Positions 36,911-48,647 of a DNA stretch of 64,000 nucleotides are shown here, in pieces. The stretch's first letter is position 1, and every line of letters begins with the position of its first letter. Made by a program: the position numbers and the translations under genes. Origin of the DNA: Methylomonas rosea (GTDB lineage: Bacteria > Pseudomonadota > Gammaproteobacteria > Methylococcales > Methylomonadaceae). The notes under the pieces are model-generated. The model made no database searches, was not told the origin of the DNA, and worked only from the letters and a program-made list of their open reading frames with translations. Location: positions 38,330-102,329 of the forward strand of contig NZ_JANIBL010000006.1 of assembly GCF_024505055.1 (NCBI RefSeq), read 5' to 3'.

Positions 36911-36940
36911 TTGTTCCAAACCGGCAACGAACATTATAAT
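36911..36940 (+). promoter_or_regulatory. Likely sigma-70 promoter for the zwf cluster
   Basis: TTGTTC at 36911-36916 and a consensus TATAAT at 36935-36940, 18 bases apart, lie about 115 bases before the zwf start and after the end of amrA. This is the only good promoter seen before zwf. Confidence 0.55.
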
Positions 36941-37054
36941 AGCGGCATTTTCGACTGATCCGGGCCCAGAGTTTCCTGCAACGCGCATTTGTTTGCGCGC
37001 TGAAATCGACATGCCAAAGCCGATCAACCCTCTTCTTCATTCCTGGTATCACTA

Positions 37055-38521
37055 ATGAAAAATCAAAATTACAAACCCTGCGACCTGGTGATTTACGGCG
37101 CATTGGGTGATCTATCGAAACGAAAGCTACTGATCTCGCTGTATCGTCTGGAAAAATCCCAGTTATTGGAAGCCGATACCCGCATTATCGGCGTTGATAG
37201 ATTGGATGAAACCAGCGCCGGTTTTGTCGAAATTGCCCATAATAGTTTGATCGCGCATTTAAACACCCCGATAGACGAAGAAATCTGGGGCAGGCTGTCG
37301 AATCGACTCTCCTATTTAAGAATCGACCTGACTCAACCCGAGCAATACTTACAGTTAAATGCCGTGGTCGATTCGGAAAAACGGGTGATGGTTAACTATT
37401 TCGCCGTGGCGCCGTTTCTGTTCAAAAGCATCTGCCAGGGATTACAAAGCTGTGGGGTGCTGACAGCCGAATCGCGCATGGTGATGGAAAAACCCATCGG
37501 CCATGACCTGAAATCGTCCAAGGAAATCAACGATGTCGTCGAGGAAGTGTTCCAGGAAGATCAGGTTTATCGCATCGACCACTACCTGGGCAAGGAAACA
37601 GTATTGAACCTGCTGGCCCTGCGTTTTGCCAATTCGATCTTCACCACCAACTGGAATCACAACACCATCGACCATATCCAGATCACGGTGGGCGAGGACA
37701 TTGGCATCGAGGGCCGCTGGGAATATTTCGACAAGACCGGCCAGTTGCGCGACATGCTGCAAAATCATTTGCTGCAAATTCTGACTTTCGTGGCGATGGA
37801 GCCGCCCGCCGATCTGGAAGCGGAAAGCATCCACATGGAAAAAATCAAGGTTTTAAAAGCCTTGCGGCCGATCACCGTGCGTAACGTGGAGGAAAAAACC
37901 GTGCGCGGCCAATACACCGCCGGTTTCATCAAAGGCACGGCGGTACCGGGTTATCTGGAAGAAGACGGTGCCAATAAGGAAAGCACCACCGAGAGCTTCG
38001 TGGCGATACGAGTGGACATCGACAACTGGCGCTGGGCCGGCGTACCGTTTTATATGCGTACCGGCAAACGCATGCCCAATAAACGTACCGAGATCGTCGT
38101 CAACTTTAAGCAGTTGCCGCACAACATCTTCAAGGACAGCTTCCGCGATTTGCCGGCCAACAAACTGGTGATCCATTTGCAGCCCAACGAAGGCGTGGAT
38201 GTGGTGATGCTGAACAAGGTACCGGGCATAGACGGTAATATCAAACTGCAACAAACCAAGCTGGACTTGAGTTTCTCGGAAACCTTCAAGAAAAACAGCA
38301 TTTTCGGCGGCTATGAAAAACTGATCCTGGAAGCCCTGCGCGGGAATACCACGCTGTTTTTAAGCCGCGAGGAAATCGAACAAGCCTGGGCCTGGGTCGA
38401 TTCGATCCAAGACGCCTGGGCGCAAAATCATAGTGCACCAAAATCTTACCCGGCGGGCAGCTGGGGGCCGATTGCCTCCGTGGCATTATTGGCCCGCGAC
38501 GGCCGCGCCTGGGAAGAGTAA
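37055..38521 (+). CDS. zwf: Glucose-6-phosphate 1-dehydrogenase
   Basis: A 488-residue cytosolic enzyme that oxidises glucose-6-phosphate to 6-phosphogluconolactone with NAD(P)+. The nucleotide-binding start is VIYGALGDLSKRKL (GxxGDLxxRKL), and the substrate motif is RIDHYLGKE. EKPIGHDL and the VPFYMRTGKRMP segment are also present. Full family length. It is the first gene of the cluster zwf-pgl-edd-gnd-eda, 31 bases before pgl. In a RuMP methylotroph it would draw hexose phosphate into the Entner-Doudoroff branch or the oxidative (dissimilatory) cycle. Confidence 0.97.
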   Translation: MKNQNYKPCDLVIYGALGDLSKRKLLISLYRLEKSQLLEADTRIIGVDRLDETSAGFVEIAHNSLIAHLNTPIDEEIWGRLSNRLSYLRIDLTQPEQYLQLNAVVDSEKRVMVNYFAVAPFLFKSICQGLQSCGVLTAESRMVMEKPIGHDLKSSKEINDVVEEVFQEDQVYRIDHYLGKETVLNLLALRFANSIFTTNWNHNTIDHIQITVGEDIGIEGRWEYFDKTGQLRDMLQNHLLQILTFVAMEPPADLEAESIHMEKIKVLKALRPITVRNVEEKTVRGQYTAGFIKGTAVPGYLEEDGANKESTTESFVAIRVDIDNWRWAGVPFYMRTGKRMPNKRTEIVVNFKQLPHNIFKDSFRDLPANKLVIHLQPNEGVDVVMLNKVPGIDGNIKLQQTKLDLSFSETFKKNSIFGGYEKLILEALRGNTTLFLSREEIEQAWAWVDSIQDAWAQNHSAPKSYPAGSWGPIASVALLARDGRAWEE

Positions 38522-38552
38522 TCAATCTGTATCCATCACGAGAACAACGAAC

Positions 38553-39263
38553 ATGGTTAGAGAATTTTTTTTCGAACAACGTAGCCACCTGTTTACCGCC
38601 TTGGTCGCCGAATGCCAGGATGTTTTGTCCGAAGCAGTCAGCAAACACGGTCAGGCGACTTTATTGGTATCCGGCGGAACTACCCCTGCCCCGCTTTACG
38701 AAGCCTTGTCCAAATCCGATTTGAATTGGAAAAAAATCAAGGTGGCGCTGGTAGATGAACGCTGGGTGGATAATCAACACAGCGCCAGCAACGAGGCACT
38801 GATTCGCCGCAGTCTGCTGATCAACAACGCCAAAAACGTTGAGTTTATCGGCATGAAAACCCTGGCTGACACGGCCAAACAAGGCCAAGCCGAAACCGAA
38901 GCCCGTTACGCCAAACTGCCGCAACCTTTCACGCTGAGCATTGTCGGCATGGGCCCGGACGGCCATACCGCCTCGCTGTTTCCGCATGCAGAAGGTTTGG
39001 CGAACGCGTTGAGCGAGGACAATCAAAATCTGACCGCAGCCATCACCGCCATTCAGAGCGAAGTGACCGGACCCAACACGGAACGCCTGACCCTAACCCG
39101 CAGTGCCTTGTTAAAGTCCGAACGCATCGTGATTTTGTTTACCGGCGAAGATAAATTGGCGGTATTCAACAGCGCCCAGAAACCGGGCCCGTTAGAGGAT
39201 ATGCCGATCCGGGCATTATTGAATCAGGAAGACGTGCCGGTGGAATTGTACTGGGCACCTTAG
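38553..39263 (+). CDS. pgl: 6-phosphogluconolactonase
   Basis: A 236-residue cytosolic hydrolase that opens 6-phosphogluconolactone to 6-phosphogluconate. The ATG at 38553 is chosen (MVREFFFEQ); the upstream frame overlaps zwf. The DevB-type signatures are LLVSGGTTPAPLYEAL, VALVDERWVDNQHSASNEALIRR, and IVGMGPDGHTASLFPHA. It lies between zwf and edd in the same orientation. Confidence 0.95.
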   Translation: MVREFFFEQRSHLFTALVAECQDVLSEAVSKHGQATLLVSGGTTPAPLYEALSKSDLNWKKIKVALVDERWVDNQHSASNEALIRRSLLINNAKNVEFIGMKTLADTAKQGQAETEARYAKLPQPFTLSIVGMGPDGHTASLFPHAEGLANALSEDNQNLTAAITAIQSEVTGPNTERLTLTRSALLKSERIVILFTGEDKLAVFNSAQKPGPLEDMPIRALLNQEDVPVELYWAP

Positions 39264-39275
39264 TTGCTTAATTTT

Positions 39276-39350
39276 AGGGTGGGTTAGACGCGCATAACCT
39301 GATCACTCTCGATTCCAAAACGCTGTTCGGCGCGTCGACACCACCCCACC
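39276..39350 (+). other. Long imperfect hairpin between pgl and edd
   Basis: GGTGGG (39278-39283) pairs with CCCACC (39345-39350) and GACGCGC (39287-39293) with GCGCGTC (39330-39336), with an internal loop and a 36-base apical loop. The GGGTGGGTTAG start resembles a common proteobacterial repeat (recalled, not checked). It may be a repeat remnant or an RNA element between the two genes. Confidence 0.4.
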
Positions 39351-39368
39351 TGCTGCCCTGGAGAGCTT

Positions 39369-41189
39369 ATGCATCCTGTTTTAGAAAAAGTGACCGCCGA
39401 CGTGGTGGAACGTAGCCGGGAAAGCCGCGCTGCTTATCTGGCCCGCATCGACGCCGCTATTGCCAACGGCCCGCAGCGCACCAATCTGCCTTGCGCCAAT
39501 CTGGCCCACGGTTTTGCCGTCTGCTCCGCCAACGAAAAAGACGCGCTGTCGCATGCCGTCAAAGCCAACGTCGGCATTATCTCCGCCTACAACGACATGT
39601 TGTCGGCGCACGAGCCGTATCAACACTACCCGGAACTGATTAAACAGGCCGTGCGCGAAGCCGGCGGTGTCGCGCAATTCGCCGGCGGCGTACCGGCCAT
39701 GTGCGACGGCGTTACGCAAGGTATGCCCGGCATGGAATTGTCGCTGTTCAGCCGCGATGTGATCGCGTTGTCCACTGCTATTGGTTTGAGCCATAACATG
39801 TTCGACGCCGCCTTGTATCTGGGCGTTTGCGACAAAATTGTGCCGGGTTTGCTGATCGGCGCACTGAGCTTCGGCCATCTACCTGCGGTTTTCGTGCCCG
39901 CCGGTCCAATGACCACCGGCATTTCCAACAAGGAAAAATCCCGTACCCGGCAAAAATTCGCTGAAGGCAAAGTCGGCGAAAAAGAACTGCTGGAATCAGA
40001 ATCCAAGGCTTACCACAGCCCGGGTACCTGCACCTTCTACGGCACCGCCAACAGTAATCAAATGATGGTGGAGATCATGGGCTTGCACTTGCCCGGCAGC
40101 TCGTTCATCAATCCCTATACTCCGCTGCGCGACGAACTGACCAAAGCCGCCGCCAAACAGGTGTTGAAGTTCACCGCATTGGGCGACGACTTCCGGCCTA
40201 TAGCCCATGTTATTAATGAGAAGGCCATCATCAACGCGATTATCGGCTTGCTGGCAACCGGCGGCTCGACTAATCACACCATCCATTTAATTGCCATCGC
40301 CCGCGCGGCCGGCATTATTATCAATTGGGACGATTTTGATAACCTCTCCAAAGCCATTCCGCTGCTAACCAAGATTTATCCGAACGGCCCGGCCGACGTC
40401 AATCAGTTCCAGGCCGCCGGCGGCATGGGCTTGTTGATCCAAGAACTGTTGGAGCACGGCCTTCTACACGGCGACATTCTCACCATCGGCGACCAGCGCG
40501 GCATGGCCCAATACAGCCAAGTGCCGACGCTGAACGACGGCAAACTTAGTTGGGAGCCAGGGCCAGCCAGTTCATTGGATCCCGAAGTCATTAGCAGCGT
40601 CGAGCAACCCTTCGCTGCCGGCGGTGGCCTGCATGTGATGCACGGCAACCTGGGCCGCGGCGTCTCAAAAATTTCTGCGGTCGCCGAAAAACATCAAGTG
40701 GTGACCGCGCCAGCCATGGTGTTCGACGACCAACTGGACGTGGTGGCAGCATTCAAGCGTGGCGAATTGGAAAAAGACGTCATCGTGGTATTACGCTTCC
40801 AGGGCCCGAAAGCCAACGGCATGCCGGAATTGCATAAATTGACGCCGGTGCTTGGCGTATTGCAAGACCGGGGCTTTCATGTTGCCTTGGTCACAGACGG
40901 TCGGATGTCCGGCGCATCGGGCAAGGTGCCGTCGGCGATTCACATGTGGCCTGAATGCATAGACGGCGGCCCGTTGGCCAAAGTCCGCGACGGCGACATC
41001 ATTGCGCTGAACACTCAAACCGGTGAAGTCAACGTACAAGTGGATCAAGCCGAATTCGACGCCCGGGTGCCGACTCCCAACAGCGCTACCGGGCATCATT
41101 TCGGCATGGGTCGCGAACTGTTCGGCGCGATGCGCGCAAACGCATCCACCTCCGAAACCGGGGCAACCAACCTGTTTTTCGTGGATTAG
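39369..41189 (+). CDS. edd: 6-phosphogluconate dehydratase
   Basis: A 606-residue cytosolic dehydratase of the IlvD/Edd family that makes 2-keto-3-deoxy-6-phosphogluconate. Signatures include [17 protein letters not shown], the iron-sulfur Cys region [15 protein letters not shown] and [19 protein letters not shown], and [15 protein letters not shown] near the end. Family length is normal. It follows pgl by 105 bases. Its product is cleaved by Eda, encoded 1.7 kb downstream, so the pathway is complete. Confidence 0.97.
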   Translation: MHPVLEKVTADVVERSRESRAAYLARIDAAIANGPQRTNLPCANLAHGFAVCSANEKDALSHAVKANVGIISAYNDMLSAHEPYQHYPELIKQAVREAGGVAQFAGGVPAMCDGVTQGMPGMELSLFSRDVIALSTAIGLSHNMFDAALYLGVCDKIVPGLLIGALSFGHLPAVFVPAGPMTTGISNKEKSRTRQKFAEGKVGEKELLESESKAYHSPGTCTFYGTANSNQMMVEIMGLHLPGSSFINPYTPLRDELTKAAAKQVLKFTALGDDFRPIAHVINEKAIINAIIGLLATGGSTNHTIHLIAIARAAGIIINWDDFDNLSKAIPLLTKIYPNGPADVNQFQAAGGMGLLIQELLEHGLLHGDILTIGDQRGMAQYSQVPTLNDGKLSWEPGPASSLDPEVISSVEQPFAAGGGLHVMHGNLGRGVSKISAVAEKHQVVTAPAMVFDDQLDVVAAFKRGELEKDVIVVLRFQGPKANGMPELHKLTPVLGVLQDRGFHVALVTDGRMSGASGKVPSAIHMWPECIDGGPLAKVRDGDIIALNTQTGEVNVQVDQAEFDARVPTPNSATGHHFGMGRELFGAMRANASTSETGATNLFFVD

Positions 41190-41245
41190 AGACTGACCAG
41201 CAAACGATTTAAGCAATGCCGTCTTAGTTTCACTTTGCCAAATCC

Positions 41246-41265
41246 GTCCTTCCTAGCAGAAGGAC
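41246..41265 (+). terminator. Hairpin downstream of edd
   Basis: GTCCTTC CTAGCA GAAGGAC is a perfect 7-base stem with a 6-base loop, 57 bases after the edd stop, followed by GACTTTCTT. The T tract is weak, so it may be a partial terminator separating edd from gnd. Confidence 0.5.
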
Positions 41266-41338
41266 GACTTTCTTGAAACCAGAATTAAGCAACATTGTGT
41301 AATAACCCAATAACGACACGTTTACAGTAGGCAAACAC

Positions 41339-42784
<1,446 letters not shown>

Positions 42785-42881
42785 GGCGCTAATTAATTCA
42801 TTAGACTGTTATCGTTACGTTAACCAGGCACACTTAACTTCTAGGGTTTATCCAAGCACCATCACATTAGGAAAATAAGAA

Positions 42882-43511
42882 ATGACCGTATCAATAAAAG
42901 AAGTCATGAACACCTCGCCGGTAATGCCGGTGATGGTTATCAATCAACTCGACCAAGCCGTACCCTTGGCGCGCGCGCTGGTGGAAGGTGGATTGAAAGT
43001 ATTGGAAATCACCTTGCGCACGCCGGTAGCGCTGGATGCAATTCGGCGCATCAAAGCCGAAGTACCGGGCGCGATTGTCGGTGCCGGCACCATTATCAAT
43101 ATTCAAACCCTGAAAAACGCCATTGATGCCGGCGCGGAATTCATCGTCAGCCCCGGCGTCACCGATAGCTTGCTGGACGCGGCTTTAGCTTCCGGGGTAC
43201 CGATTTTACCCGGCGTGATCACGCCTAGCGAAGTGATGCGTTTGATGGACAAAGGCATAACCGCAATGAAGTTTTTCCCGGCCGAAGCCGCGGGCGGCAT
43301 CCCCATGCTGAAATCCATCGGCGGCCCGCTGCCGCAAGTGACCTTCTGCCCGACCGGCGGCGTCAATCCGAAGAACGCGGTGGAATATCTGGCGCTAAGC
43401 AATGTCGCCTGCGTCGGCGGCTCCTGGATGGCGCCCTCCGACTTGGTCGATGCCGGCGATTGGGCGGAAATTACCCGCCGCGCGGCGGAAGCAGCGGCTT
43501 TGAAAAAGTAA
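42882..43511 (+). CDS. eda: KDPG aldolase (2-dehydro-3-deoxy-phosphogluconate aldolase)
   Basis: A 209-residue cytosolic aldolase splitting KDPG into pyruvate and glyceraldehyde-3-phosphate. The KDPG/KHG signatures are [51 protein letters not shown] and the Schiff-base Lys in [14 protein letters not shown], then [13 protein letters not shown]. Start at ATG 42882 after AGGAAAATAAG. It closes the Entner-Doudoroff cluster, 97 bases after gnd. Confidence 0.97.
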   Translation: MTVSIKEVMNTSPVMPVMVINQLDQAVPLARALVEGGLKVLEITLRTPVALDAIRRIKAEVPGAIVGAGTIINIQTLKNAIDAGAEFIVSPGVTDSLLDAALASGVPILPGVITPSEVMRLMDKGITAMKFFPAEAAGGIPMLKSIGGPLPQVTFCPTGGVNPKNAVEYLALSNVACVGGSWMAPSDLVDAGDWAEITRRAAEAAALKK

Positions 43512-43606
43512 ATCAATACAACAAGCCTCCAGCATCAGTTGACAAGAATGGGTTAATTACACTATTGGCGGAATATCATTTTCTTCGCAAACAGGAGTGA
43601 ACAGCG

Positions 43607-44164
43607 ATGCAAAATAATTCAGACGAACGCTATAGCACGATGACGATTGCCTTGCACTGGCTGACGTTCATCGTGATGGCAGCGGGGTATGCCTGTATTG
43701 AACTGCGCGAGTTGTTCCCCAAGGGCAGCGACCCGCGCGAGACGCTGAAAGCCCTGCATTTTATGCTGGGTTTATTGGTGTTATTGCTGGTATTGCCTAG
43801 ACTGGGTTTCCGCTTGGCCGGCCCCACGCCGGCCATCTCACCCGAACCGCCGGCCTGGCAACAACAGGCGGCGCGTCTGGTGCATCTGTTGCTTTATCTG
43901 TTGATGTTAGGGATGCCGATAGCCGGTTGGCTAACATTGAGCGCCGCCGGTAAAACGATTCCATTCTTCGGCCTGGAACTGCCGGCACTGATCGCCGAAA
44001 ACAAAGAGCTCGCCAAAGCGATCAAAGAGATACACGAAACCGGCGGCGAGATCGGTTATTACCTGATTGGCCTACACGTATCGGCGGTACTGTTCCACCA
44101 TTACCTGCAGCGGGACAACACGTTGAGTCGTATGCTGCCGGCACTTAAACAGAAGCAAGACTGA
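43607..44164 (+). CDS. Cytochrome b561 family membrane protein
   Basis: A 185-residue protein with four membrane helices and the expected heme-ligand histidines: TIALHWLTFIVMAAGY, LKALHFMLGLLVLLLVL, AARLVHLLLYLLMLGMPIAGWLTL, and YYLIGLHVSAVLFHHYL. The family transfers electrons across or within the inner membrane, often moving them from quinol to oxygen or superoxide (CybB-type). CAGGAG lies about ten bases before the ATG. It sits after eda, with no obvious linked partner. Confidence 0.9.
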   Translation: MQNNSDERYSTMTIALHWLTFIVMAAGYACIELRELFPKGSDPRETLKALHFMLGLLVLLLVLPRLGFRLAGPTPAISPEPPAWQQQAARLVHLLLYLLMLGMPIAGWLTLSAAGKTIPFFGLELPALIAENKELAKAIKEIHETGGEIGYYLIGLHVSAVLFHHYLQRDNTLSRMLPALKQKQD

Positions 44165-44219
44165 TGCGTTTCCAGCCGCTCCTATCTACGAGCCCGAGAA
44201 ACGGCTGGTAACAACATCA

Positions 44220-44633
44220 TTACTCGATAAAATCGTAAACCTTATACTTATCCACCAGGGGCCGCATCAGCTGTTGCGCTACGCGCAGATAGTCCGGATT
44301 CTGCAAAAACGCTTCGTAAGCCTGCTGACTTTCGTAAACGCCGGACACCGCCAAATCATAACTTTCGTCAACCGCCGCATTCGGGCGTCCGCGATTGATC
44401 GGCGCCGGTGTACCGACATCGTAAGCCAACACGCCCGGCAATTTAGCTAAGCCTGCACTGTCTCGAATATATTGTTGCCGGAGTTTTTCATCGCCAGCCT
44501 GTTTCAACCAAACGATAACCAAGTGATGCACTTTGCGATTTTGCGCAGGGTGCTCGGGCTTGGCATTATAGGAACAGCCGGTTCCGCTGGCCGCCAGCAG
44601 ACACGCTAGCGCAACCGCATAAAGACGTTTCAT
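44220..44633 (-). CDS. Dabb-domain (stress-responsive A/B barrel) lipoprotein
   Basis: A 137-residue protein. The start is the ATG at 44633, giving a lipoprotein signal (MKRLYAVALACLLAASGTGC, lipobox Cys20). The mature part is a Dabb ferredoxin-like barrel: KVHHLVIVWLKQAGDEK, AKLPGVLAYDVGTPA, YDLAVSGVYESQQAYEAFLQNPDYLRVAQQLMRPLVDKYKVYDF. The family's function is unclear. The frame is open far upstream into the M48 gene and I exclude that extension. It follows the M48 protease gene by 61 bases. Confidence 0.85.
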   Translation of the reverse strand: MKRLYAVALACLLAASGTGCSYNAKPEHPAQNRKVHHLVIVWLKQAGDEKLRQQYIRDSAGLAKLPGVLAYDVGTPAPINRGRPNAAVDESYDLAVSGVYESQQAYEAFLQNPDYLRVAQQLMRPLVDKYKVYDFIE

Positions 44634-44694
44634 GATTTTTTGTTCTCCTGATGCAGATGAACTGCTAGCCAACATAATTCTGCGCCAGGGCATT

Positions 44695-45708
44695 TTACAG
44701 CCCGCGCAAGCGTTTGATCCGTTCCTCGGTATTAGGATGGCTGGATAAATAATCCAGCGCTTCAACAGATTCTGCCAGCTGTTTCGGCGCTGCGGTTTGA
44801 TGAGCGGCCTCCAGTTTTTCCAATATATCGGCCAGCCGGCTAACCGGAATGCCGTTACCACGCAACAGTTCGGCGGCAAAAGCATCGGCGCGGCGTTCGA
44901 AATCGCGCGAGTAGCGGGTTTCCAATAACACGGTTGGAGCGACGGCTAATAAACTACTGACATCGCCAATGTACCAAGCCATCGCCAACCCCACCACGGA
45001 AGCCTGTAGCATCTGCCGCAAAGCATGTTTTTCATGAACATGACCCATTTCATGGGCCAGCACCGCCAAAATTTCCTGGTCGTTACTCGCCAAATTCACC
45101 AAGTCGTCAAGTACCAGCACGCTGCCGCCGGGCAAGGCGAAAGCGTTGGCGCCCAATGTCGGGCTACCGCGAAATTCAATGTGCGCCGGTCGGTCCTCAC
45201 CCGGCGGCAAGACCAGGCGCCGCAAGCCATCCTGAAGGGTGTGTCGACGTTCCTCGGCTAGTTTACTGGGCATCAACAAGGTTTGATCGAGGCTGGCGAA
45301 AAACTGATTATCCATCCGCTCCAGCAGATAAACGGGCACCCGGTCCGCCACGACCCGCGCCGCATAAGGCAGTCCAAACAAATACACAACGGCAAGCAGG
45401 CTCAAAGTTAACAGCAGCGCTGCCAACGCATACCACCAGCTATTCTCCATACCCGCCACCGCGCTATTTCCTGCATCCTGCAACATCTCAGCAAAGCCTT
45501 GCCGGTCTGCCACTTCGCAGCGGCCGCCGTCGGCGAACAAAATCAGGCGCGGCGTACTGCCGAGCGGCGGCGGAATTTTCAGACCGTTTAACTCTTCGCG
45601 CCGCACAATGTCCCGGCCCTGCAACAACAGTTTATCTCCCTCCACACAGAGGGTAACGGGATGCGGCCGGGCTTGCCGCCCGTCGTAGTACACAGCCGTG
45701 AGCCACAT
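44695..45708 (-). CDS. M48 family membrane metalloprotease
   Basis: A 337-residue protein with one hydrophobic helix (about 92-115) and a periplasmic M48 domain. The zinc motif is HEMGH (VLAHEMGHVHEKHALRQ); the third ligand is probably the Glu in SRDFERRADAFAAELL. A strand-rich N-terminal part precedes the helix. It starts immediately after the stop of the DUF898 gene (TAA-ATG), so the two are coupled; this pairing recurs in proteobacteria, where the metalloprotease acts in envelope quality control. The final RIKRLRGL is basic. Confidence 0.9.
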   Translation of the reverse strand: MWLTAVYYDGRQARPHPVTLCVEGDKLLLQGRDIVRREELNGLKIPPPLGSTPRLILFADGGRCEVADRQGFAEMLQDAGNSAVAGMENSWWYALAALLLTLSLLAVVYLFGLPYAARVVADRVPVYLLERMDNQFFASLDQTLLMPSKLAEERRHTLQDGLRRLVLPPGEDRPAHIEFRGSPTLGANAFALPGGSVLVLDDLVNLASNDQEILAVLAHEMGHVHEKHALRQMLQASVVGLAMAWYIGDVSSLLAVAPTVLLETRYSRDFERRADAFAAELLRGNGIPVSRLADILEKLEAAHQTAAPKQLAESVEALDYLSSHPNTEERIKRLRGL

Positions 45709-46746
45709 TTACAAGGCAATATCGAAATCGAACATCTCGGCCATCTCGTCGCCCGCCGCCGAGCTATTGGTCTGCAAACCGGCCACAAAATCGTCGATGC
45801 TGCCACGCGTTAATAATGTGACGTGCTCGATGCGATAACGCGCCAAGCGAATATCGGCAAACGGCTTGTACAAGCCCAAGGTCAACAAAGTCAATAGTAC
45901 ATTACCAAACATGATGCCCAGCATCTCTCGCGCCCGCAGCTGGGCCTGAAAACCATGCGGCCCCAATTGTGTGTTATTCCAGATCAAGTTCTGCAAACGC
46001 GCCGCAACATAGGGATAAGCCAGTAAAAACAAGGCCAAATATGTACCTATCGAGGCTACCAACACGCTCATCGCCACCAATTGGTCTGCCTCCACCGGGA
46101 TCAGCTCTTTGCTGCCGAGCAACATGACGCTGGCCATCAGACCGGCAAACACTAATACGCCGATAAATATCGTCATAAAATAGATACGGTAATAAGCGCC
46201 ACTACCGGCGAAGAACTTAAAAAACTCGCTGCCATACGTGCTGTTTTCACGGGTATAACGGGCCATACGCTGTTGCGCCAGCGGCCAGAGCAAACCCAGG
46301 GTCAACGCCGATAACACCGGCAATAGCAGAAAATTGAAATACGCCGCCCCGGTGCTGCCATGAAAAGCAAAACGTAAGCCCCGGTAACTGGTGTTATGCA
46401 GCCTGAAGCGGAGCGAACGCATCAACAGCCAGGGCATGGCGACGATGATCACCAGCAGAATAGCCGACCCCGCCACCTGATCGAATTTACCGACCAAGGT
46501 ATAACAAGCAAACAATAAAAAGGCGACGACCCGTCCTTTCAAAATCGCCTTAGGATCGCCGTGATAGTCAAAACTCGCGCCGGCTAAGGTAGTGTGCCGG
46601 TAAAAATATTGATTACGTTTGACTTTGGCCCAGGCCGAGTAAACTCCCAAGGTGACAATACTCAAGCAGACATTGACGATCCAAATCCGAAAATACTCGC
46701 CACCGCTACCGCTGAATTGCAACTGCCGTGCTTGATATTCTGTCAT
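45709..46746 (-). CDS. DUF898 (YjgN) family multi-span membrane protein
   Basis: About 345 residues from the ATG at 46746 (MTEYQARQLQFSG); AAGAGG lies six bases before it, and a slightly earlier in-frame ATG has no spacing. It repeats a DUF898 unit: LQFSGSGGEYFRIWIVNVCLSIVTLGVYSAWAKVKRNQYFYRHT and later FFKFFAGSGAYYRIYFMTIFIGVL, with GLYKPFADIRLARYRIEH. Six or more membrane helices. It is followed without gap by the M48 protease, a known partner. No function is established to my knowledge. Confidence 0.88.
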   Translation of the reverse strand: MTEYQARQLQFSGSGGEYFRIWIVNVCLSIVTLGVYSAWAKVKRNQYFYRHTTLAGASFDYHGDPKAILKGRVVAFLLFACYTLVGKFDQVAGSAILLVIIVAMPWLLMRSLRFRLHNTSYRGLRFAFHGSTGAAYFNFLLLPVLSALTLGLLWPLAQQRMARYTRENSTYGSEFFKFFAGSGAYYRIYFMTIFIGVLVFAGLMASVMLLGSKELIPVEADQLVAMSVLVASIGTYLALFLLAYPYVAARLQNLIWNNTQLGPHGFQAQLRAREMLGIMFGNVLLTLLTLGLYKPFADIRLARYRIEHVTLLTRGSIDDFVAGLQTNSSAAGDEMAEMFDFDIAL

Positions 46747-47002
46747 TTCCATCCTCTTTTGCAGGTTTTTGCCGCTGACAAGCATAGCGCATGACCGAGA
46801 TCCGACAAAAATATCAGCCGCTCATGCGGACGCGGGTAAATCGCCAAACGAATTTGCACCCATCCCGTCCGGCTGATTAATTCATAAGACTTTCCGAAGA
46901 TTTTGTCAGCACCGGCCGGGTATTCCCCTATAATCCTAAAGCATTAGTTTCATGCCAGCCGCCCCGCCGAAACGGGCCACCAGACAGCAACGAACTGTAG
47001 CC

Positions 47003-48583
47003 ATGAGAAAAAATCTACCTGTTACCCAGCGCGAAGTGAGCCTGAACACATCCACGACAATTACCTCAGCCACCGACCCGGCTGGACGGATCACGTACGT
47101 GAATAAGGACTTCTTGCATATCAGCGGCTTTAACGAAGCGGAGCTAATCGGCCAAAGCCATAACATCGTCCGCCATCCCGATATGCCTCCCGCTGCCTTC
47201 GCAGATCTCTGGCAAACCGTGAAAACCGGCCGGCCCTGGATGGGTATCGTGAAAAACCGCTGCAAGAACGGCGATCATTACTGGGTGGACGCATTCGTCA
47301 CCCCACGCTTCGAAAACAATAAAATTATTGGTTACGAGTCGGTGCGGGTCAGGCCGGACGCCGATAGCATTGTCCGCGCTCAAGCAACCTACGCAAAATT
47401 GAATGCCGGCGAAGCCCTACAATCGCGCTTGGCCCGCATCGGCATCCTTGGCAAACTGACCGCCGGCATTGCCCTACTGCAATTGCTTGTCTCCGCCGGC
47501 CTTTATTTGAACGGGATACTCGGCTTAAGCCTGGCAGCCGCACTCGCATCCGGCTCGGTGTTGGCCATTTATCTTTGGACATCGCTTGTCTTGAGCCCGC
47601 TGAAGTCGGCTGCCGCCGAGGCCCGGCAAGTGATAGAAAATCCGGTCATGCAGCAAATTTACACCGCCGACAGCAGCGAGGTCGGCCAATTGCTGTTGGC
47701 CGTCAAACTGTTAAAAGCCAAATCCAGAACCATTATCCGTCGCTTGATCCAGGCTACCGAACCGCTGGCCGGGAAAGCGAATGCCAGCTATAGAGCGGTC
47801 AGCCAAGTCAGTTCGGCAATGGATAGACAATTATCGGAAATCGAACAAGTGTCGTCGGCCATGCATGAAATGAGCGCGACCGTCAGCGAAATAGCCCGCA
47901 GCGCCACCAACGCCGCGAATGCTGCGAACGATGCAAATCGGCAGTCTCAGGAAACCATGTCTCGGGTCAATGACACTATCCATCTGATAGATCGGCTGGA
48001 GACGGCGGTCGGGCAAGCGGAAGCGGTGATCATAATCCTGGCCGATCACAGTAAGAGAATCGGCGGCGTACTGGATGTGATTCAAGGCATTGCCGAACAA
48101 ACTAATTTATTGGCCTTGAACGCCGCCATTGAAGCGGCCCGCGCCGGCGAGCAAGGCCGGGGATTCGCAGTGGTAGCCGACGAAGTCAGAACGCTGGCGG
48201 GCCGTACCCAAAAATCCACGGAAGAGATTCACAAGATGATCGACGGCCTGCGCTCCGGGGTTCAGAATGCGGTCCGCGAAATGGCTAAAGTCCGGGAAAT
48301 GGCCGTGACCGGTGCAGAACACGGGAAAAACTCCACCGAATTATTGGAGCAAACCACCAGATCAGTCGATTTTATTAACGAAATGATCGTGCAAATCGCC
48401 AGCGCCGCCGAACAGCAACAAAGCGTTGCCGAAGAAATTTCCAGAAATGTAGAAGCCATTGGTGCCCTGTCCCGGCAAACCTCGGAGCACGCCATTCAGG
48501 CCAGCGTAGCCAGCGGCAGCGTTTCGGAGTTAAGCAAGGAACTGGATCTCATGGTAGAGCAATTCGACGACAAACAAGCGTAA
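47003..48583 (+). CDS. PAS-containing methyl-accepting chemotaxis protein (Aer-like)
   Basis: About 526 residues from the ATG at 47003 ([12 protein letters not shown]). The N-terminal PAS (about 18-125) has the Aer pattern [41 protein letters not shown]. Two central membrane helices (about 155-195) anchor the protein with little periplasmic part, then a HAMP-like linker ([14 protein letters not shown]). The signalling tip is clear: [35 protein letters not shown]. The family senses redox or oxygen state through a flavin in the PAS domain; the binding residues cannot be verified here. It has no CheR-docking pentapeptide at the C terminus (ends DDKQA). Confidence 0.9.
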   Translation: MRKNLPVTQREVSLNTSTTITSATDPAGRITYVNKDFLHISGFNEAELIGQSHNIVRHPDMPPAAFADLWQTVKTGRPWMGIVKNRCKNGDHYWVDAFVTPRFENNKIIGYESVRVRPDADSIVRAQATYAKLNAGEALQSRLARIGILGKLTAGIALLQLLVSAGLYLNGILGLSLAAALASGSVLAIYLWTSLVLSPLKSAAAEARQVIENPVMQQIYTADSSEVGQLLLAVKLLKAKSRTIIRRLIQATEPLAGKANASYRAVSQVSSAMDRQLSEIEQVSSAMHEMSATVSEIARSATNAANAANDANRQSQETMSRVNDTIHLIDRLETAVGQAEAVIIILADHSKRIGGVLDVIQGIAEQTNLLALNAAIEAARAGEQGRGFAVVADEVRTLAGRTQKSTEEIHKMIDGLRSGVQNAVREMAKVREMAVTGAEHGKNSTELLEQTTRSVDFINEMIVQIASAAEQQQSVAEEISRNVEAIGALSRQTSEHAIQASVASGSVSELSKELDLMVEQFDDKQA

Positions 48584-48647
48584 GTCCTACCCGACATTTC
48601 TGAATTTCGACCGCGAACTCCAATAGCACCTAAGCCTATCCACAAAA

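Noticed and set aside
44634..44885. N-terminal extension of the Dabb lipoprotein
   Set aside because: It overlaps the M48 gene and the lipoprotein signal starts at 44633.
46903..46934. Promoter TTGTCA/TATAAT before the chemoreceptor
   Set aside because: The spacing is 20 bases, too long for a confident sigma-70 call; no flagellar sigma-28 site is seen either.
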